Source of the DNA: Gammaproteobacteria bacterium
GTDB lineage: Bacteria > Pseudomonadota > Gammaproteobacteria > Burkholderiales > Burkholderiaceae_C
NCBI GenBank assembly: GCA_018828125.1
Contig: JAHJWB010000006.1
Location: 62,001-126,000 of the forward strand
Length of the DNA stretch: 64,000 nt
Direction: 5' to 3'
Shown: positions 20,478 through 31,644 of the stretch, piece by piece
Layout: every line of letters starts with the position of its first letter
Position numbering within the stretch: position 1 is the stretch's first letter
Made by a program: the position numbers and the translations under genes
Notes under the pieces: generated by a model
The model's input: the letters and a program-made list of their open reading frames with translations, nothing else
Told to the model about the DNA's origin: nothing
Database searches by the model: none

Positions 20478-21224
20478 ATGCCTGGCTACCTCACCAAACA
20501 AGAAGACATCTCCGTCGCTGGCGCGGCCGACCTTGTCATCCGCTCGCTTCTGGACAACCAACAGTTTCATGATCCGTTGGGAGAGGCCGAAGCCTTGGGC
20601 ATCTCCTCTGCCACGTGGCCGCTGTTTGGTCTGCTGTGGCCATCGGCAGCCCACTTGGCGCAGCGCATGGCCAGCCGCCCGCTGCTGGCCGGTGAACGGG
20701 TGCTGGAAATTGGCTGTGGCCTTGGATTGGCCAGCTTGGTGTGCCACCGCCGCGGGATCGACATCACGGCCAGTGACTGCCATCCGCTGGCCCGGCAGTT
20801 TCTACAGGAAAACGTGCGCCTGAACGGCATGGTGCCGCTCAAATACCGCACCGGTCAGTGGGGGGCGCAGGCAGAGGTGGCACCAGAAGTACGGTCCCAC
20901 GGGCAGAGCGACAGTCAGACCGCTGGGCAGACGGACGGCGAAGATGGCACCGTGCAAGGCCATTTCGACCTGATCGTGGGCAGTGACGTACTGTACGAGC
21001 GCGACGCCCAGGCGACTCTGGCCCACTTTCTGGACCGCCACGCCGCCAGCGGCGCCCAGATCTGGATCGTGGACCCCAACCGAGGCAACCGCACCACTTT
21101 TCACAAACAGATGGCCGCCCACCGGTTTGTGGTGGTGGAGGAACGCCTGGACCAGCCCGCCCTTGGCAATGTGGCCGCCTACAAAGGCCGACTGATGGTG
21201 TACGAGCGGTCCGTCTTGGGCTGA
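20478..21224 (+). CDS. Class I SAM-dependent methyltransferase (METTL21/Nnt1-like)
   Basis: TWPLFGLLWPSAAHLAQRM...GERVLEIGCGLGLASLVCHRRGIDITASDCHPLA. Confidence 0.82.
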   Translation: MPGYLTKQEDISVAGAADLVIRSLLDNQQFHDPLGEAEALGISSATWPLFGLLWPSAAHLAQRMASRPLLAGERVLEIGCGLGLASLVCHRRGIDITASDCHPLARQFLQENVRLNGMVPLKYRTGQWGAQAEVAPEVRSHGQSDSQTAGQTDGEDGTVQGHFDLIVGSDVLYERDAQATLAHFLDRHAASGAQIWIVDPNRGNRTTFHKQMAAHRFVVVEERLDQPALGNVAAYKGRLMVYERSVLG

Positions 21225-21231
21225 GCACAAA

Positions 21232-21268
21232 TAAAAAAAGGCCGGATCTGGGTGGGTCCGGCCTTACG
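21232..21268 (+). terminator. Hairpin between convergent methyltransferase gene and purL
   Basis: AAAAAAAGGCCGGA tctgggtggg TCCGGCCTTA. Confidence 0.75.
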
Positions 21269-21325
21269 CCGTCGCAACGTGCGCTTGGACCCTACGCCAT
21301 GTGGGCGCTGCGCCTCAGATCAATT

Positions 21326-24300
21326 TCAACCGACCCATTTGCGGGCGTTGCGCCAGATGCGCATCCAGGCGCTGTACTGGGCCTTGTCTTCACTGGTCCA
21401 GCTCATCTGCACATTGCGGAAAACGCGCTCGGGGTGCGGCATCATGGCCGTGAAGCGGCCGTCCGCCGTGGTCACGGCCGTCAAGCCGGCCGCGCTGCCG
21501 TTGGGATTGAACGGGTACTGCTCCGTGGCCGCCCCGTGGTTGTCCACGAAGCGCATGGCGGCAATCGCCTTGGCAGCGTCACCCCGGTACTTGAAGTTGG
21601 CATAGCCCTCGCCGTGCGCCACGGCAATCGGCAGGCGGCTGCCCGCCATGCCTTGCAGGAACAGGCTGGGTGACTCCAGCACTTCCACCATCGACAGGCG
21701 CGCCTCGAAACGCTCACTCTGGTTGGTGGTGAAGCGCGGCCAGTCTTGGGCACCGGGGATGATGTCGGCCAGCTCGGCAAACATCTGGCAGCCGTTGCAC
21801 ACCCCGAGGCCGAACGTATCCGTGCGACCGAAGAAGCCCTGGAACTGCGCGGCCAGCACCGGGTTGAACGTGATGGAGCGCGCCCAGCCAATGCCGGCGC
21901 CCAGCGTGTCGCCATAGCTGAAGCCACCGCAGGCGACCACGCCCTTGAAGTCTTCCAGCTTGACGCGGCCGGTCTGCAGGTCGGTCATGTGCACGTCATA
22001 CGCCTCGAAGCCCGCTTCGGTGAAGGCATAGGCCATCTCGATGTGCGAGTTCACGCCCTGCTCGCGCAGGATGGCCACTTTGGGACGGGCCAGGTTCAGG
22101 AACGGCGCAGCCACGTTCTCCGACGCATCAAACGTCAGGTGCACGTGCATGCCGGGGTCGGTGGGCTCGCCCGCTGCGGCATGCTCTGCATCGGCATTGG
22201 CGGGGTTGTCGCGCTGCTGGCAAATCTTCCAGCTCACGGCGTCCCACACCTGGTGCAGGTCGGCCAGCGGTGCGCTGAACACGGCCTTGGCATCGCGCCA
22301 GACCTGCAGCTCGCCCTTGCCCGCGGCAATTTCGGACGACGCAGGGCGCGTCTTGCCCACGAAGTGACTGAACTTGGACATACCGTGGTCACGCAAGGTC
22401 TGCATCACATCGTTGCGTTCTGCGGTGCGCACCTGCAGCAGCACACCCAGTTCTTCGTTGAACAGGGCTTTCAAGGTGAGTTCTTCGCGGCGCGCACCCA
22501 CCTGGCCTGCCCAGTTCTTGGCATCGCCCGTGTCCATGCGGCTGTCGCTGATGCCGTCGCCTTCGGTGACCAGCAGATCCACGTTCAGCGCCACGCCCAC
22601 ATGGCCCGCAAAGGCCATTTCGGCCGCTGCGGCCAGCAGGCCGCCATCGCTGCGGTCGTGGTAGGCCAGGATCTGGCCCTTGGCGCGCAGCGCGTTCACG
22701 GCGTTAACGAGGTTGACCAGGTCTTGGGGGTCGTCCACATCGGGCACCACATCGCCGCTCTGCTCCAGCGTTTGGCCCAGGATGCTGCCGCCCATGCGAT
22801 TCTGGCCCTTGCCCAGGTCGATCAGCACCAGGGTGGTGTCGGCCTCGGTGGCGTCGAGCTGGGGCGTGAGCGTGCCGCGCACGTCGGACAGCGAGGCGAA
22901 GGCGCTCACGATCAGGCTGACGGGCGATGTGACCTTCTTCTTTTCGGAGCCTTCGCTCCACTGCGTGCGCATGGACAGCGAATCCTTACCCACGGGGATG
23001 GACACGCCTAAAGCGGGGCACAACTCCATGCCCACAGCCTTCACGGTTTCGTAAAGCGCGGCGTCTTCGCCGGGCTCGCCACAGGCGGCCATCCAGTTGG
23101 CCGACAGCTTCACGCGCGGAAGCTCAATGGGCGCTGCCAGCAGGTTAGTGATGGCCTCGGCCACAGCCATGCGGCCCGAGGCGGGCGCGTTGATGGCGGC
23201 CAGCGGCGTACGCTCGCCCATGCTCATGGCCTCGCCCGCAAAGCCCTTGTAATCAGCCATCGTCACGGCGCAATCGGCCACGGGCACTTGCCAGGGGCCG
23301 ACCATCTGGTCGCGGTGGCTCAGGCCGCCCACGGTGCGGTCGCCAATGGTGATGAGGAAGCGCTTGGACGCCACCGTGGGGTGGGCCAGCACGTCGATCA
23401 CGGCCTTTTGCAGCGGCACGCCAGTCAAGTCCATCGGTGCGAATTCGCGTACCACGGTCTTCACGTCACGGTGCATCTTGGGCGGCTTGCCCAGCAGCAC
23501 GTTCATGGGCATGTCCACGGGCAGCTTCTGGTCGTCAGCCGTGGCAACAGGGTCGTGCAGCACCAGTTGGCGTTCTTCGGTGGCCGTGCCGATGACGGCA
23601 AACGGGCAGCGCTCGCGTTCGCAGAATGCCTTGAACTGCTCCAAGGATTCGGGCGCAATCGCCAGCACATAACGCTCTTGAGACTCGTTGCTCCAGATTT
23701 CCTTGGGCGCCATGCCCGATTCTTCGAGCTGCACGGCACGCAGGTCAAAGCGTGCGCCACGGCCTGCATCGTTGGTCAATTCAGGGAAGGCGTTGGACAA
23801 ACCGCCCGCACCTACGTCGTGGATGGCCAGGATGGGATTGGCCGTGCCCTGCGCCCAGCAGTGGTTGATGACCTCTTGCGCACGGCGTTCGATCTCGGGG
23901 TTGCCACGCTGCACCGAGTCAAAGTCCAGCTCAGCCGCATTGGTGCCGGTGGCCATGGAACTGGCCGCACTGCCGCCCATGCCGATGCGCATGCCGGGGC
24001 CGCCCAGCTGGATCAGCAGCGAGCCGGCGGGGAATTCGATCTTCTTCGTCAGCTCGGCATCGATCACACCCACGCCGCCCGCGATCATGATGGGCTTGTG
24101 GTAGCCACGCTGCACGCCGCCCACTTCCTGCTCGTACTCGCGGAAGTAACCGTTGAGGTTGGGGCGGCCAAATTCGTTGTTGAACGCTGCGCCGCCCAGT
24201 GGCCCTTCGACCATGATCTGCAGCGGGCTGGCAATGTGCTCGGGCTTGCCCACCGTGCTGCCCCACAGCTTGCCCACGGTGAAGCCGGTGAGACCCGCCT

Positions 24301-25333
24301 TGGGCTTGGAGCCCCGACCCGTGGCGCCTTCGTCGCGGATTTCGCCACCCGCACCGGTGGATGCACCGGGGAACGGGGAGATGGCCGTGGGGTGGTTGTG
24401 GGTCTCCACCTTCATCAGCACATGCTGCGTGGCACTACTTTTTTGATAGCTATTAGCGCTTGATGGATAAGCGCTAGAGGCCATTTTTGCCACAAAACGC
24501 TCGACCTGATGGCCTTCCATGACGGAGGCGTTGTCCGAATACGCAATCACCGTGTGCTGGGGCGCCAGCTGGTGCGTGTTGCGGATCATGCCGAACAGGC
24601 TCTCGTCCTGTGCCACGCCGTCGATCGTGAACTCGGCGTTGAAGATTTTGTGGCGGCAGTGCTCGCTGTTGGCCTGCGCGAACATCATCAGCTCCACATC
24701 GGTGGGGTTGCGCGCGAGACCCGTGAAGGCATTGACCAGATAGTCGATCTCATCGTCTGCCAGCGCCAGGCCGAAACGGGTGTTGGCGGCTTCAAGTGCA
24801 GCACGACCGCCGGCCAGCACGTCCACATGTTCCATGGGTGCGGGCTGCAGTTCGGTGAACAGGGCTGCAGCGGCGCTGCGGTCGGCCACCACAGACTCGG
24901 TCATGCGGTCGTGCAGCAAGGCGGCGACCTGGTCCCATTGCTCGGCGGTCAGCTCGGGCGTCTTGCCCAGCAGGCCGGATTTGAGGCTGATGCGGTATTC
25001 AGTGATGCGCTCCACGCGGCGGATGGCGATACCGCAGTTGCGCGCAATGTCGGTGGCCTTGGAGGCCCAGGGCGACAGCGTGCCCAGGCGGGGCGTGACG
25101 ATGAGCACGGCGCCGTCTTCGGGGCCTGCGTACGGGTCGCCATAGGTCAACAGCGCGGCCAGGCGTTCTTGCTCAGTGGGTGTGGGGGCCGCATCGGTGG
25201 CGACCAGGTGCACGAAACGCGCTGCAATGCCGCTGATCTTGGGGTGAATCGCCTCCAGGGCAGGTTGAAGTTGCTGGGCGCGGAAGGAGCTGAGGGCGTT
25301 GCCGCCCGCCAGCGTGGTCATGTGCAAGGTCAC
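21326..25333 (-). CDS. purL: Phosphoribosylformylglycinamidine synthase, with an in-frame repeat insertion
   Basis: 1335 aa. [38 protein letters not shown] and C-terminal glutaminase [19 protein letters not shown]...[12 protein letters not shown]. Confidence 0.97.
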   Translation of the reverse strand: MTLHMTTLAGGNALSSFRAQQLQPALEAIHPKISGIAARFVHLVATDAAPTPTEQERLAALLTYGDPYAGPEDGAVLIVTPRLGTLSPWASKATDIARNCGIAIRRVERITEYRISLKSGLLGKTPELTAEQWDQVAALLHDRMTESVVADRSAAAALFTELQPAPMEHVDVLAGGRAALEAANTRFGLALADDEIDYLVNAFTGLARNPTDVELMMFAQANSEHCRHKIFNAEFTIDGVAQDESLFGMIRNTHQLAPQHTVIAYSDNASVMEGHQVERFVAKMASSAYPSSANSYQKSSATQHVLMKVETHNHPTAISPFPGASTGAGGEIRDEGATGRGSKPKAGLTGFTVGKLWGSTVGKPEHIASPLQIMVEGPLGGAAFNNEFGRPNLNGYFREYEQEVGGVQRGYHKPIMIAGGVGVIDAELTKKIEFPAGSLLIQLGGPGMRIGMGGSAASSMATGTNAAELDFDSVQRGNPEIERRAQEVINHCWAQGTANPILAIHDVGAGGLSNAFPELTNDAGRGARFDLRAVQLEESGMAPKEIWSNESQERYVLAIAPESLEQFKAFCERERCPFAVIGTATEERQLVLHDPVATADDQKLPVDMPMNVLLGKPPKMHRDVKTVVREFAPMDLTGVPLQKAVIDVLAHPTVASKRFLITIGDRTVGGLSHRDQMVGPWQVPVADCAVTMADYKGFAGEAMSMGERTPLAAINAPASGRMAVAEAITNLLAAPIELPRVKLSANWMAACGEPGEDAALYETVKAVGMELCPALGVSIPVGKDSLSMRTQWSEGSEKKKVTSPVSLIVSAFASLSDVRGTLTPQLDATEADTTLVLIDLGKGQNRMGGSILGQTLEQSGDVVPDVDDPQDLVNLVNAVNALRAKGQILAYHDRSDGGLLAAAAEMAFAGHVGVALNVDLLVTEGDGISDSRMDTGDAKNWAGQVGARREELTLKALFNEELGVLLQVRTAERNDVMQTLRDHGMSKFSHFVGKTRPASSEIAAGKGELQVWRDAKAVFSAPLADLHQVWDAVSWKICQQRDNPANADAEHAAAGEPTDPGMHVHLTFDASENVAAPFLNLARPKVAILREQGVNSHIEMAYAFTEAGFEAYDVHMTDLQTGRVKLEDFKGVVACGGFSYGDTLGAGIGWARSITFNPVLAAQFQGFFGRTDTFGLGVCNGCQMFAELADIIPGAQDWPRFTTNQSERFEARLSMVEVLESPSLFLQGMAGSRLPIAVAHGEGYANFKYRGDAAKAIAAMRFVDNHGAATEQYPFNPNGSAAGLTAVTTADGRFTAMMPHPERVFRNVQMSWTSEDKAQYSAWMRIWRNARKWVG
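24437..24492 (+). repeat. Dispersed hairpin repeat, copy 4, inside purL
   Basis: ttttttgatagctattagcgcttgatggataagcgctagaggccattttt. Read on the purL strand it encodes [17 protein letters not shown] in frame. Confidence 0.93.
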
Positions 25334-25413
25334 GGTAGCGGCCTGTTGGGGGTGTGAGGGGTCGATGGTGGTGCCGACCCGGGTTCAGACCGGTGGGCCT
25401 GGGCAGGTGGACA

Positions 25414-25432
25414 GCCCGGTATTTTACCGGGC
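25414..25432. promoter_or_regulatory. Perfect short hairpin/dyad in the purL-map intergenic region
   Basis: GCCCGGTA ttt TACCGGGC. Confidence 0.45.
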
Positions 25433-25480
25433 GCATCACCCCCACCGGCAGCCGCCGGAGTGCGATGGGATAATTGCGGC

Positions 25481-26296
25481 ATGAGCATCACCATCAAAAG
25501 CGCTGAAGACATTGAAGGCATGCGCCTGGCCTGCCGCCTCGCCTCCGAAGTGCTGGACTACATCACCCCGCATATCAAGCCCGGCATCACCACCAAAGAG
25601 ATCGACCGCCTGGGCGCCGAATGCATGGCGCAGCAAGGCACGATTTCGGCCACGGTGGGGTACCAGCCACCGGGCTACCCGCCCTACCCCGCATCCCTGT
25701 GCACCTCGGTCAACCACGTGGTGTGCCACGGCATCCCCAACGACAAGCCCTTGAAGAAGGGTGACATCGTCAACGTGGACGTGACTGTGATCACCAAAGA
25801 CGGCTGGTACGGCGACAACAGCCGCATGTTCTTGATTGGCGAATGCTCGATTGCCGCCAAGCGCCTGTCGGCCCTGACATTTGAAGCCATGTGGCACGGC
25901 ATCGTGCAGGTCAAGCCGGGCGCCCATCTGGGCGATATCGGCCACGCGATTCAGAAATTTGCCGAAGGCCAGGGGTTCTCCATCGTGCGCGAGTTCTGCG
26001 GCCACGGCATTGGCAAAAAATTCCATGAAGAACCCCAGGTGCTGCACTACGGCCGCCCCGGCACGCTGGAAGAACTGGTGCCCGGCATGGTGTTCACCAT
26101 CGAGCCCATGATCAACGCCGGCCGCCGCGAGGTGAAGGACTTTGGGAACGATGGCTGGACCATCGTGACCAAGGACCACAGCCTGTCGGCCCAGTGGGAG
26201 CACACGGTGCTGGTCACCGAAACGGGGTACGAGGTCATGACGCTGTCGGCTGGCTCGCCACCGCTGCCAGCGTTTGTGACGGCAACCGCCACCTGA
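25481..26296 (+). CDS. map: Type I methionine aminopeptidase
   Basis: MSITIKSAEDIEGMRLACRLASEVLDYI...SVNHVVCHGIPND...GHGIGKKFHEEPQV. Confidence 0.96.
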   Translation: MSITIKSAEDIEGMRLACRLASEVLDYITPHIKPGITTKEIDRLGAECMAQQGTISATVGYQPPGYPPYPASLCTSVNHVVCHGIPNDKPLKKGDIVNVDVTVITKDGWYGDNSRMFLIGECSIAAKRLSALTFEAMWHGIVQVKPGAHLGDIGHAIQKFAEGQGFSIVREFCGHGIGKKFHEEPQVLHYGRPGTLEELVPGMVFTIEPMINAGRREVKDFGNDGWTIVTKDHSLSAQWEHTVLVTETGYEVMTLSAGSPPLPAFVTATAT

Positions 26297-26411
26297 GCAA
26301 TACCGCAGGCCGTCACTCTGCGCCAGCCAGCAGCTCGGGAGTGACGGCGCCATGGCTCGCACAACTCTTGCATGGCATTTTCATGGCCCTACCACTGAGC
26401 ACCCCTCGACC

Positions 26412-29003
26412 ATGACCGAACTCCATGCCCTGCGCGACACCTACCGCAGTGACAAAGCCGCCCTGCTGGCCGCCATGCAAGCCACTGGGGCTTCCACACG
26501 CGGCATCCGCGTTCTGCTGCGCAAGCTGTCGACCCTGGCGGGCCAGTTGCTGCAAACCCTGTGGCAGCGGGCCGAGTTGCCCAGCGACCTGGCCCTGATC
26601 GCGGTAGGCGGCTTTGGGCGCGACCAGCTCTTTCCATACTCAGATGTCGATGTGCTGCTGCTGTTGCCCGAGGGCACGGCTCCCGAGGCCGGCAGCGTAC
26701 TGCGCACACAACTAGAGGGTTTTATCGGCAGTTGCTGGGATGCGGGGCTGGAAATTGGGTCTAGCGTGCGCACGGTAGCCGAGTGCCTGGCCGAAAGCGC
26801 GCGTGATGTCACGGTACAGACCTCGCTGCTGGAGTCGCGTCTGGTCTGCGGCAACACCGATCTCTTTGCAGAGTTTCAACGCCAGTACCGCAAGCAAATG
26901 AGTCCCCAGGCATTTTTGGTGGCCAAAACGCTGGAGATGCGGCAGCGGCACAACAAATACGAAAACACGCCTTATTCGCTGGAGCCCAACTGCAAGGAAT
27001 CCCCCGGCGGGCTGCGCGACCTGCAGATGATTCTGTGGGTGTCCCAGGCCGCGGGCCTGGGGCGCAACTGGCAAGAGCTGGCGGCCAGTGGGATGGCAAC
27101 CGCGTTCGAGGTGCGCCAGATCGAGCGCAACGAGGCGGTGCTTTGCCTGATCCGAGCGCGCCTGCATGCCGCCGCTGGGCGCCACGAAGACCGGTTGGTG
27201 TTTGACCTGCAGACCGCCGTCGCCGAATCGTTTGGCTACCGCTCGCAAGCGCCCGACGGGTCACGCCTTCCCATGCGCGCCAGCGAAAGCCTGATGCGCC
27301 GCTACTACTGGGCGGCCAAGGCCGTGTCGCAGCTCAGCCAAATCCTGTTGCTCAACATCGAAGAACGGCTGAACCCCTCCATGCACGAGCCTCGGCCCAT
27401 CAACGAACGGTTCTTTGAAAAAGCCGGGCTCATCGAGGTGGCAAGCGATGACCTGTATGTGCGCGACCCGCACGCCATCCTTGAAACGTTTTTGCTCTAC
27501 CAGACCACGGTGGGCCTCAAAGACCTGTCGGCCCGCACCCTGCGCGCGCTGTACAACGCGCGCGGTGTGATGGACGGCGCCTTTCGCCGCGACCCGGTCA
27601 ACCGCGCCAACTTCATGCGCATCCTGCAGCAACCGTCGGGCATCACACATGCCATGCGGCTGATGAACCAGACCTCGGTGCTGGGGCGATATCTGTGGGC
27701 GTTTCGGGGCATCGTCGGGCAGATGCAGCACGACCTGTTCCATGTCTACACCGTGGACCAGCACATCCTGATGGTGCTGCGCAATGTACGCCGCTTCTTC
27801 ATGGCCGAGCATGCGCACGAGTACCCCTTCTGTTCGCAACTGGCAGGCGGTTGGGACAAGCCCTTCATTCTTTACATCGCCGCGCTTTTCCACGACATCG
27901 GCAAGGGCCGGGGCGGCGACCATTCGCAGATCGGCGCAGTAGAGGTACGCCGCTTTTGCCGCCAGCATGGCGTGGACCGGGAAGACGCCAAACTCATCGA
28001 ATTCCTGGTCAGCGAACACCTGTGCATGAGCCGCATTGCGCAAAAGGAAGACCTGTCGGACCCCGATGTGATCGCGTCCTTTGCGCAGCGTGTCGGCAAC
28101 GAGCGCTACCTCACAGCCCTGTACCTGCTGACGGTGGCGGACATTCGCGGCACCAGCCCCAAGGTGTGGAACGCCTGGAAAGGCAAGCTGCTGGAAGACC
28201 TGTACCGCGCCACCTTGCGCACGCTGGGCGGCCGCGCGCCAGATGCCGCGGCCGAAATTGAGGCACGCAAACGCGAAGCCCTGGTGCTGCTGGCCCTGAG
28301 CGCCCTGCCCTTTGAAGCCCACAAAGCCCTGTGGAACACGCTGGACGTGAGCTATTTCATGCGCCATGAGGCGGCCGACATTGCGTGGCACACGCGCCAT
28401 CTGTCACGCCACGTCGGCGCCGCGCGCCCCGTGGTGCGGGCCCGCCAGTCGCTGGCGGGCGATGGCCTGCAAGTGATGGTGTACGCGCCCGACCAGGAAG
28501 ACCTGTTCGCCCGCATCTGCGGCTACTTTGACCGTGCAGGGTTCAGTATTCTGGATGCGCGGGTACACACGGCCAACAACCAACATGCGTTGGACACCTT
28601 TCAGGTGGTGGCCGCGGACCAGGCGGGGCACTACCGCGAGCTGACCCACATGGTGGAAAGCGATCTGGTGCGCGTAATCGAAGAAGGCGGCCCCCTGCCC
28701 GAACCTGCACGCAAACGCGTGTCGCGACGGGTCAAGAGCTTCCCGGTCGCTCCGCGCGTCACCCTGCGGCCCGACGAAAAGGCCCAGCGCTGGCTGCTGG
28801 CCATTTCCGCCAGCGACCGCGCTGGCCTGCTCTACCTGGTAGCCCGCGTGCTGGCGCAGCACCACCTGAGCGTGCAACTGGCGAAGGTCAGCACGCTGGG
28901 AGAGCGTGTGGAAGACACCTTCCTGGTCCAAGGCCCCGAGTTGCAGAACAACGCCCGCCAGATCCAGATTGAGACTGAATTGCTACGCGAGCTGTCAGCC
29001 TGA
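26412..29003 (+). CDS. glnD: [Protein-PII] uridylyltransferase/uridylyl-removing enzyme
   Basis: Nucleotidyltransferase motif GGFGRDQLFPYSDVDVLLLL, HD domain (LFHDIGKGRGGDHSQIG) and C-terminal ACT domains. Confidence 0.96.
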   Translation: MTELHALRDTYRSDKAALLAAMQATGASTRGIRVLLRKLSTLAGQLLQTLWQRAELPSDLALIAVGGFGRDQLFPYSDVDVLLLLPEGTAPEAGSVLRTQLEGFIGSCWDAGLEIGSSVRTVAECLAESARDVTVQTSLLESRLVCGNTDLFAEFQRQYRKQMSPQAFLVAKTLEMRQRHNKYENTPYSLEPNCKESPGGLRDLQMILWVSQAAGLGRNWQELAASGMATAFEVRQIERNEAVLCLIRARLHAAAGRHEDRLVFDLQTAVAESFGYRSQAPDGSRLPMRASESLMRRYYWAAKAVSQLSQILLLNIEERLNPSMHEPRPINERFFEKAGLIEVASDDLYVRDPHAILETFLLYQTTVGLKDLSARTLRALYNARGVMDGAFRRDPVNRANFMRILQQPSGITHAMRLMNQTSVLGRYLWAFRGIVGQMQHDLFHVYTVDQHILMVLRNVRRFFMAEHAHEYPFCSQLAGGWDKPFILYIAALFHDIGKGRGGDHSQIGAVEVRRFCRQHGVDREDAKLIEFLVSEHLCMSRIAQKEDLSDPDVIASFAQRVGNERYLTALYLLTVADIRGTSPKVWNAWKGKLLEDLYRATLRTLGGRAPDAAAEIEARKREALVLLALSALPFEAHKALWNTLDVSYFMRHEAADIAWHTRHLSRHVGAARPVVRARQSLAGDGLQVMVYAPDQEDLFARICGYFDRAGFSILDARVHTANNQHALDTFQVVAADQAGHYRELTHMVESDLVRVIEEGGPLPEPARKRVSRRVKSFPVAPRVTLRPDEKAQRWLLAISASDRAGLLYLVARVLAQHHLSVQLAKVSTLGERVEDTFLVQGPELQNNARQIQIETELLRELSA

Positions 29004-29032
29004 TGGATCGATGCTGCGGACAGCACATTGCT

Positions 29033-29095
29033 TCTCAATTGATAGCTTCCAGCGCTTACCAATCAAGCGCTAGAGGCCCATTTGACCGAAATTTT
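29033..29095 (+). repeat. Dispersed hairpin repeat, copy 5
   Basis: tctcaattgatagcttccagcgcttaccaatcaagcgctagaggcccattt. Confidence 0.9.
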
Positions 29096-29172
29096 GGTCC
29101 CGACTGAATGACGGAGATAACGGTGCATGCTGCACGCCACCGCCTTTCCTCTTGCTTGTCGACGCGCGTTTG

Positions 29173-29712
29173 TCAGTCGTCCTCGGTCGCGCTGATCTCT
29201 GGAAACAGCACCTCGGTAAAACCGAACTGCGTGAAGTCACGCACCCGCATGGGATAGAGCTTGCCGATGAGGTGATCACATTCGTGCTGTACCACCCGGG
29301 CATGAAAACCTTCCACGGTGCGATCAATCGGATCGCCAAACGGATCCACACCCGTGTAGCGAATGCGCGACCACCGTGGCACCTTGCCCCGCAGACCGGG
29401 CACCGAAAGACAGCCTTCCCAGTCTTCCTCCTCCTGGTCGCCTAGAGGGGTGATCACCGGGTTCAGCAGCACGGTGGGCGGCACCAGAGGACGATCGGGG
29501 TAGCGCGGGTTGCGGTCGTCCGAGCCGAAAATCACCAACTGCAGGTCCACCCCGATCTGCGGCGCCGCCAGACCGGCGCCATTGACGGATTTCATCGTGT
29601 CGAACATGTCACGCACCAGCATGTGCAACGCGTCGGTGTCAAAGGCCGTCACGGGTTGGGCCACCCGCAGCAAGCGCGGGTCTCCCATTTTGAGGATGGT
29701 GTGAATGGTCAT
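29173..29712 (-). CDS. def: Peptide deformylase (start [15 protein letters not shown])
   Basis: [20 protein letters not shown] and [13 protein letters not shown] motifs. The upstream extension to 29760 in the ORF track is unlikely. Confidence 0.95.
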   Translation of the reverse strand: MTIHTILKMGDPRLLRVAQPVTAFDTDALHMLVRDMFDTMKSVNGAGLAAPQIGVDLQLVIFGSDDRNPRYPDRPLVPPTVLLNPVITPLGDQEEEDWEGCLSVPGLRGKVPRWSRIRYTGVDPFGDPIDRTVEGFHARVVQHECDHLIGKLYPMRVRDFTQFGFTEVLFPEISATEDD

Positions 29713-29880
29713 GGGGTGTTGGAGCGTGGTGGGGCTAGCGCCTGAGCGGAAATGGTTCACCTAAAAGCCCGCGCAGCATAACGTGCGCCGCACAAGCCCG
29801 CACGGGGAACGAAGCCCTGCAAAACGCCAACCGGTTTTGTGGAAAACGCTCACTTTTTGTGTATATAATCGTGGTCTTGT

Positions 29881-29956
29881 TCCTCGATAGCTCAGTCGGT
29901 AGAGCGCCGGACTGTTAATCCGTAGGTCCCTGGTTCGAGCCCAGGTCGAGGAGCCA
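29881..29956 (+). tRNA. tRNA-Asn (anticodon GTT), CCA encoded
   Basis: Full cloverleaf: TCCTCGA acceptor / TCGAGGA-G-CCA, anticodon loop ctGTTaa, T-arm CCTGGTTCGAGCCCAGG. A TATAAT lies just upstream. Confidence 0.97.
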
Positions 29957-29963
29957 CTTCAAA

Positions 29964-29995
29964 AGCCCTGCACCCACCGGTGCAGGGCTTTTTTG
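29964..29995 (+). terminator. Terminator following tRNA-Asn
   Basis: AGCCCTGCACC caccGGTGCAGGGCTTTTTT. Confidence 0.88.
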
Positions 29996-30823
29996 TTGGG
30001 GTTCGCAGCAAGTCGCACGGGACGCCCGCACCTGTGCCAGACAATAGTGCTTTTGACCGACCACCCCGTGCCGCCGCAACTACCCTGGCTGGAGCCTCAA
30101 GACCCACTGCCCCACCCCGCCATGGCCTGGGGCCCGAACGATCCTGCACCAGGCTTGCTTGCAGCCGGGGGCGCTCTTGATGTGCCGAATCTGTGTGCAG
30201 CCTACGGCCAAGGCTCTTTCCCCTGGTATGGCCCTGGGCAACCCATTCTTTGGTGGGCGCCCGATCCGCGCATGGTGCTGCTGGTTTCTGAATTTCGCCT
30301 TCACCGTTCCCTGCGCAGAACCCTGCAGGCATTTCGCACCAATCCAGACTGTGAAATTCGGGTGGACAGCGCCTTCAGCGAGGTCATCACAGCATGCGCC
30401 ACACAAGAGCGCGATGGTCAGGCAGGCACCTGGATCGTTCCCGAGATGATCTCGGCCTACACCGCACTGCATACGTCGGGATATGCCCACAGCATTGAAA
30501 CCTGGGTCAACGGCAAATTGATGGGTGGACTGTACTGCGTGGCACTCGGCCGCGCCGTGTTTGGCGAATCCATGTTTGCGCACGCGACAGATGCATCCAA
30601 GATCGCGCTTTCGGCGCTGGTGTGCATGTGCCGCCACAACGGCATTGAACTCATCGACTGCCAGCAGAACACGCAGCACCTTGCCTCCTTGGGCGGACGG
30701 GAAATTTCCCGCGCACAATTCCTGATCCACACTGAGAGCGCCCGCCAACAACCCGGTCCACTCTGGAGTTTTGACCCCGTATACTGGAACGAGCTGCTGC
30801 CATCCACGCTGCCCAAGGCATGA
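29993..30823 (+). CDS. aat: Leucyl/phenylalanyl-tRNA--protein transferase (exact start uncertain; about 30053-30122 more likely)
   Basis: [27 protein letters not shown]...[19 protein letters not shown]...[26 protein letters not shown]. Confidence 0.94.
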   Translation: MLGFAASRTGRPHLCQTIVLLTDHPVPPQLPWLEPQDPLPHPAMAWGPNDPAPGLLAAGGALDVPNLCAAYGQGSFPWYGPGQPILWWAPDPRMVLLVSEFRLHRSLRRTLQAFRTNPDCEIRVDSAFSEVITACATQERDGQAGTWIVPEMISAYTALHTSGYAHSIETWVNGKLMGGLYCVALGRAVFGESMFAHATDASKIALSALVCMCRHNGIELIDCQQNTQHLASLGGREISRAQFLIHTESARQQPGPLWSFDPVYWNELLPSTLPKA

Positions 30824-31578
30824 CGCAACTCAACGACCTCCCGCTGCAGACCCTGCAGTTTTACGCGACGGCCCCCTATCCCTGCAGCTACCTGCCGGAT
30901 AGACAGGCCCGGTCGCAGGTGGCCACGCCCAGTCACCTGATTCAGAGCGATGTGTACTCGGACCTGGTCGCCAAAGGGTTTCGGCGCAGCGGCATGTTCA
31001 CCTACCGTCCGTATTGCGACGGGTGCCAAGCCTGCACTCCACTGCGGGTGCTCGTCAACGAATTCAAGCCCGACCGCAGCCAGCGACGGTCCACGGTGCG
31101 CCATGGCAATCTTCAGGCGCGGGTGCTGCGGCTGTGTTTTGTGCCCGAGCATTACCAGCTCTACCTGCGCTATCAGAACGGCCGCCACGCCGGCGGCGGC
31201 ATGGACCATGACAGCATTGATCAGTACACCCAATTTTTGCTGCAAAGCCGGGTGAATTCCCGGTTGGTGGAATTTCGAGAGACTGATGCGTCGGGCGAAC
31301 CCGGCACGCTGAAGATGGTGTCCATTCTGGATGTGCTGGACGACGGGCTATCGGCCGTCTACACCTTCTATGAACCCGAGCCTCACTGCAGCTACGGCAC
31401 CTACAACGTGATGTGGCAAATTGCACAGGCAAAGTCCTTGGGACTGCCCCATGTGTACCTGGGCTATTGGATCGAAGCCAGTCCAAAAATGAACTACAAG
31501 GCGCGTTTTCATCCGAATGAGATTCGTCCCCAGGGAGAGTGGCGGCGCACTGGTGAGGAAGCACCCCAAGGCGACTAA
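30820..31578 (+). CDS. bpt: Arginyl-tRNA--protein transferase family / bacterial leucyltransferase Bpt
   Basis: Overlaps aat by 4 bp. [16 protein letters not shown]...[24 protein letters not shown]...[23 protein letters not shown]. Confidence 0.93.
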   Translation: MTQLNDLPLQTLQFYATAPYPCSYLPDRQARSQVATPSHLIQSDVYSDLVAKGFRRSGMFTYRPYCDGCQACTPLRVLVNEFKPDRSQRRSTVRHGNLQARVLRLCFVPEHYQLYLRYQNGRHAGGGMDHDSIDQYTQFLLQSRVNSRLVEFRETDASGEPGTLKMVSILDVLDDGLSAVYTFYEPEPHCSYGTYNVMWQIAQAKSLGLPHVYLGYWIEASPKMNYKARFHPNEIRPQGEWRRTGEEAPQGD

Positions 31579-31644
31579 AATCGGCGCAAAGCGGTGGCAC
31601 ATTTCACAAGGTAAGATGCAGCGGCCCTTGCCTTATCGCCGCTC

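Noticed and set aside
21746-23011. 421-aa plus-strand ORF opposite purL, and similar at 23288-24463
   Set aside because: Shadow ORFs of purL.
29837-29869. Full sigma-70 promoter for tRNA-Asn
   Set aside because: TATAAT is convincing, but the nearest TTGTGG -35 candidate has a spacer of about 21 bp, so I do not claim the complete promoter.
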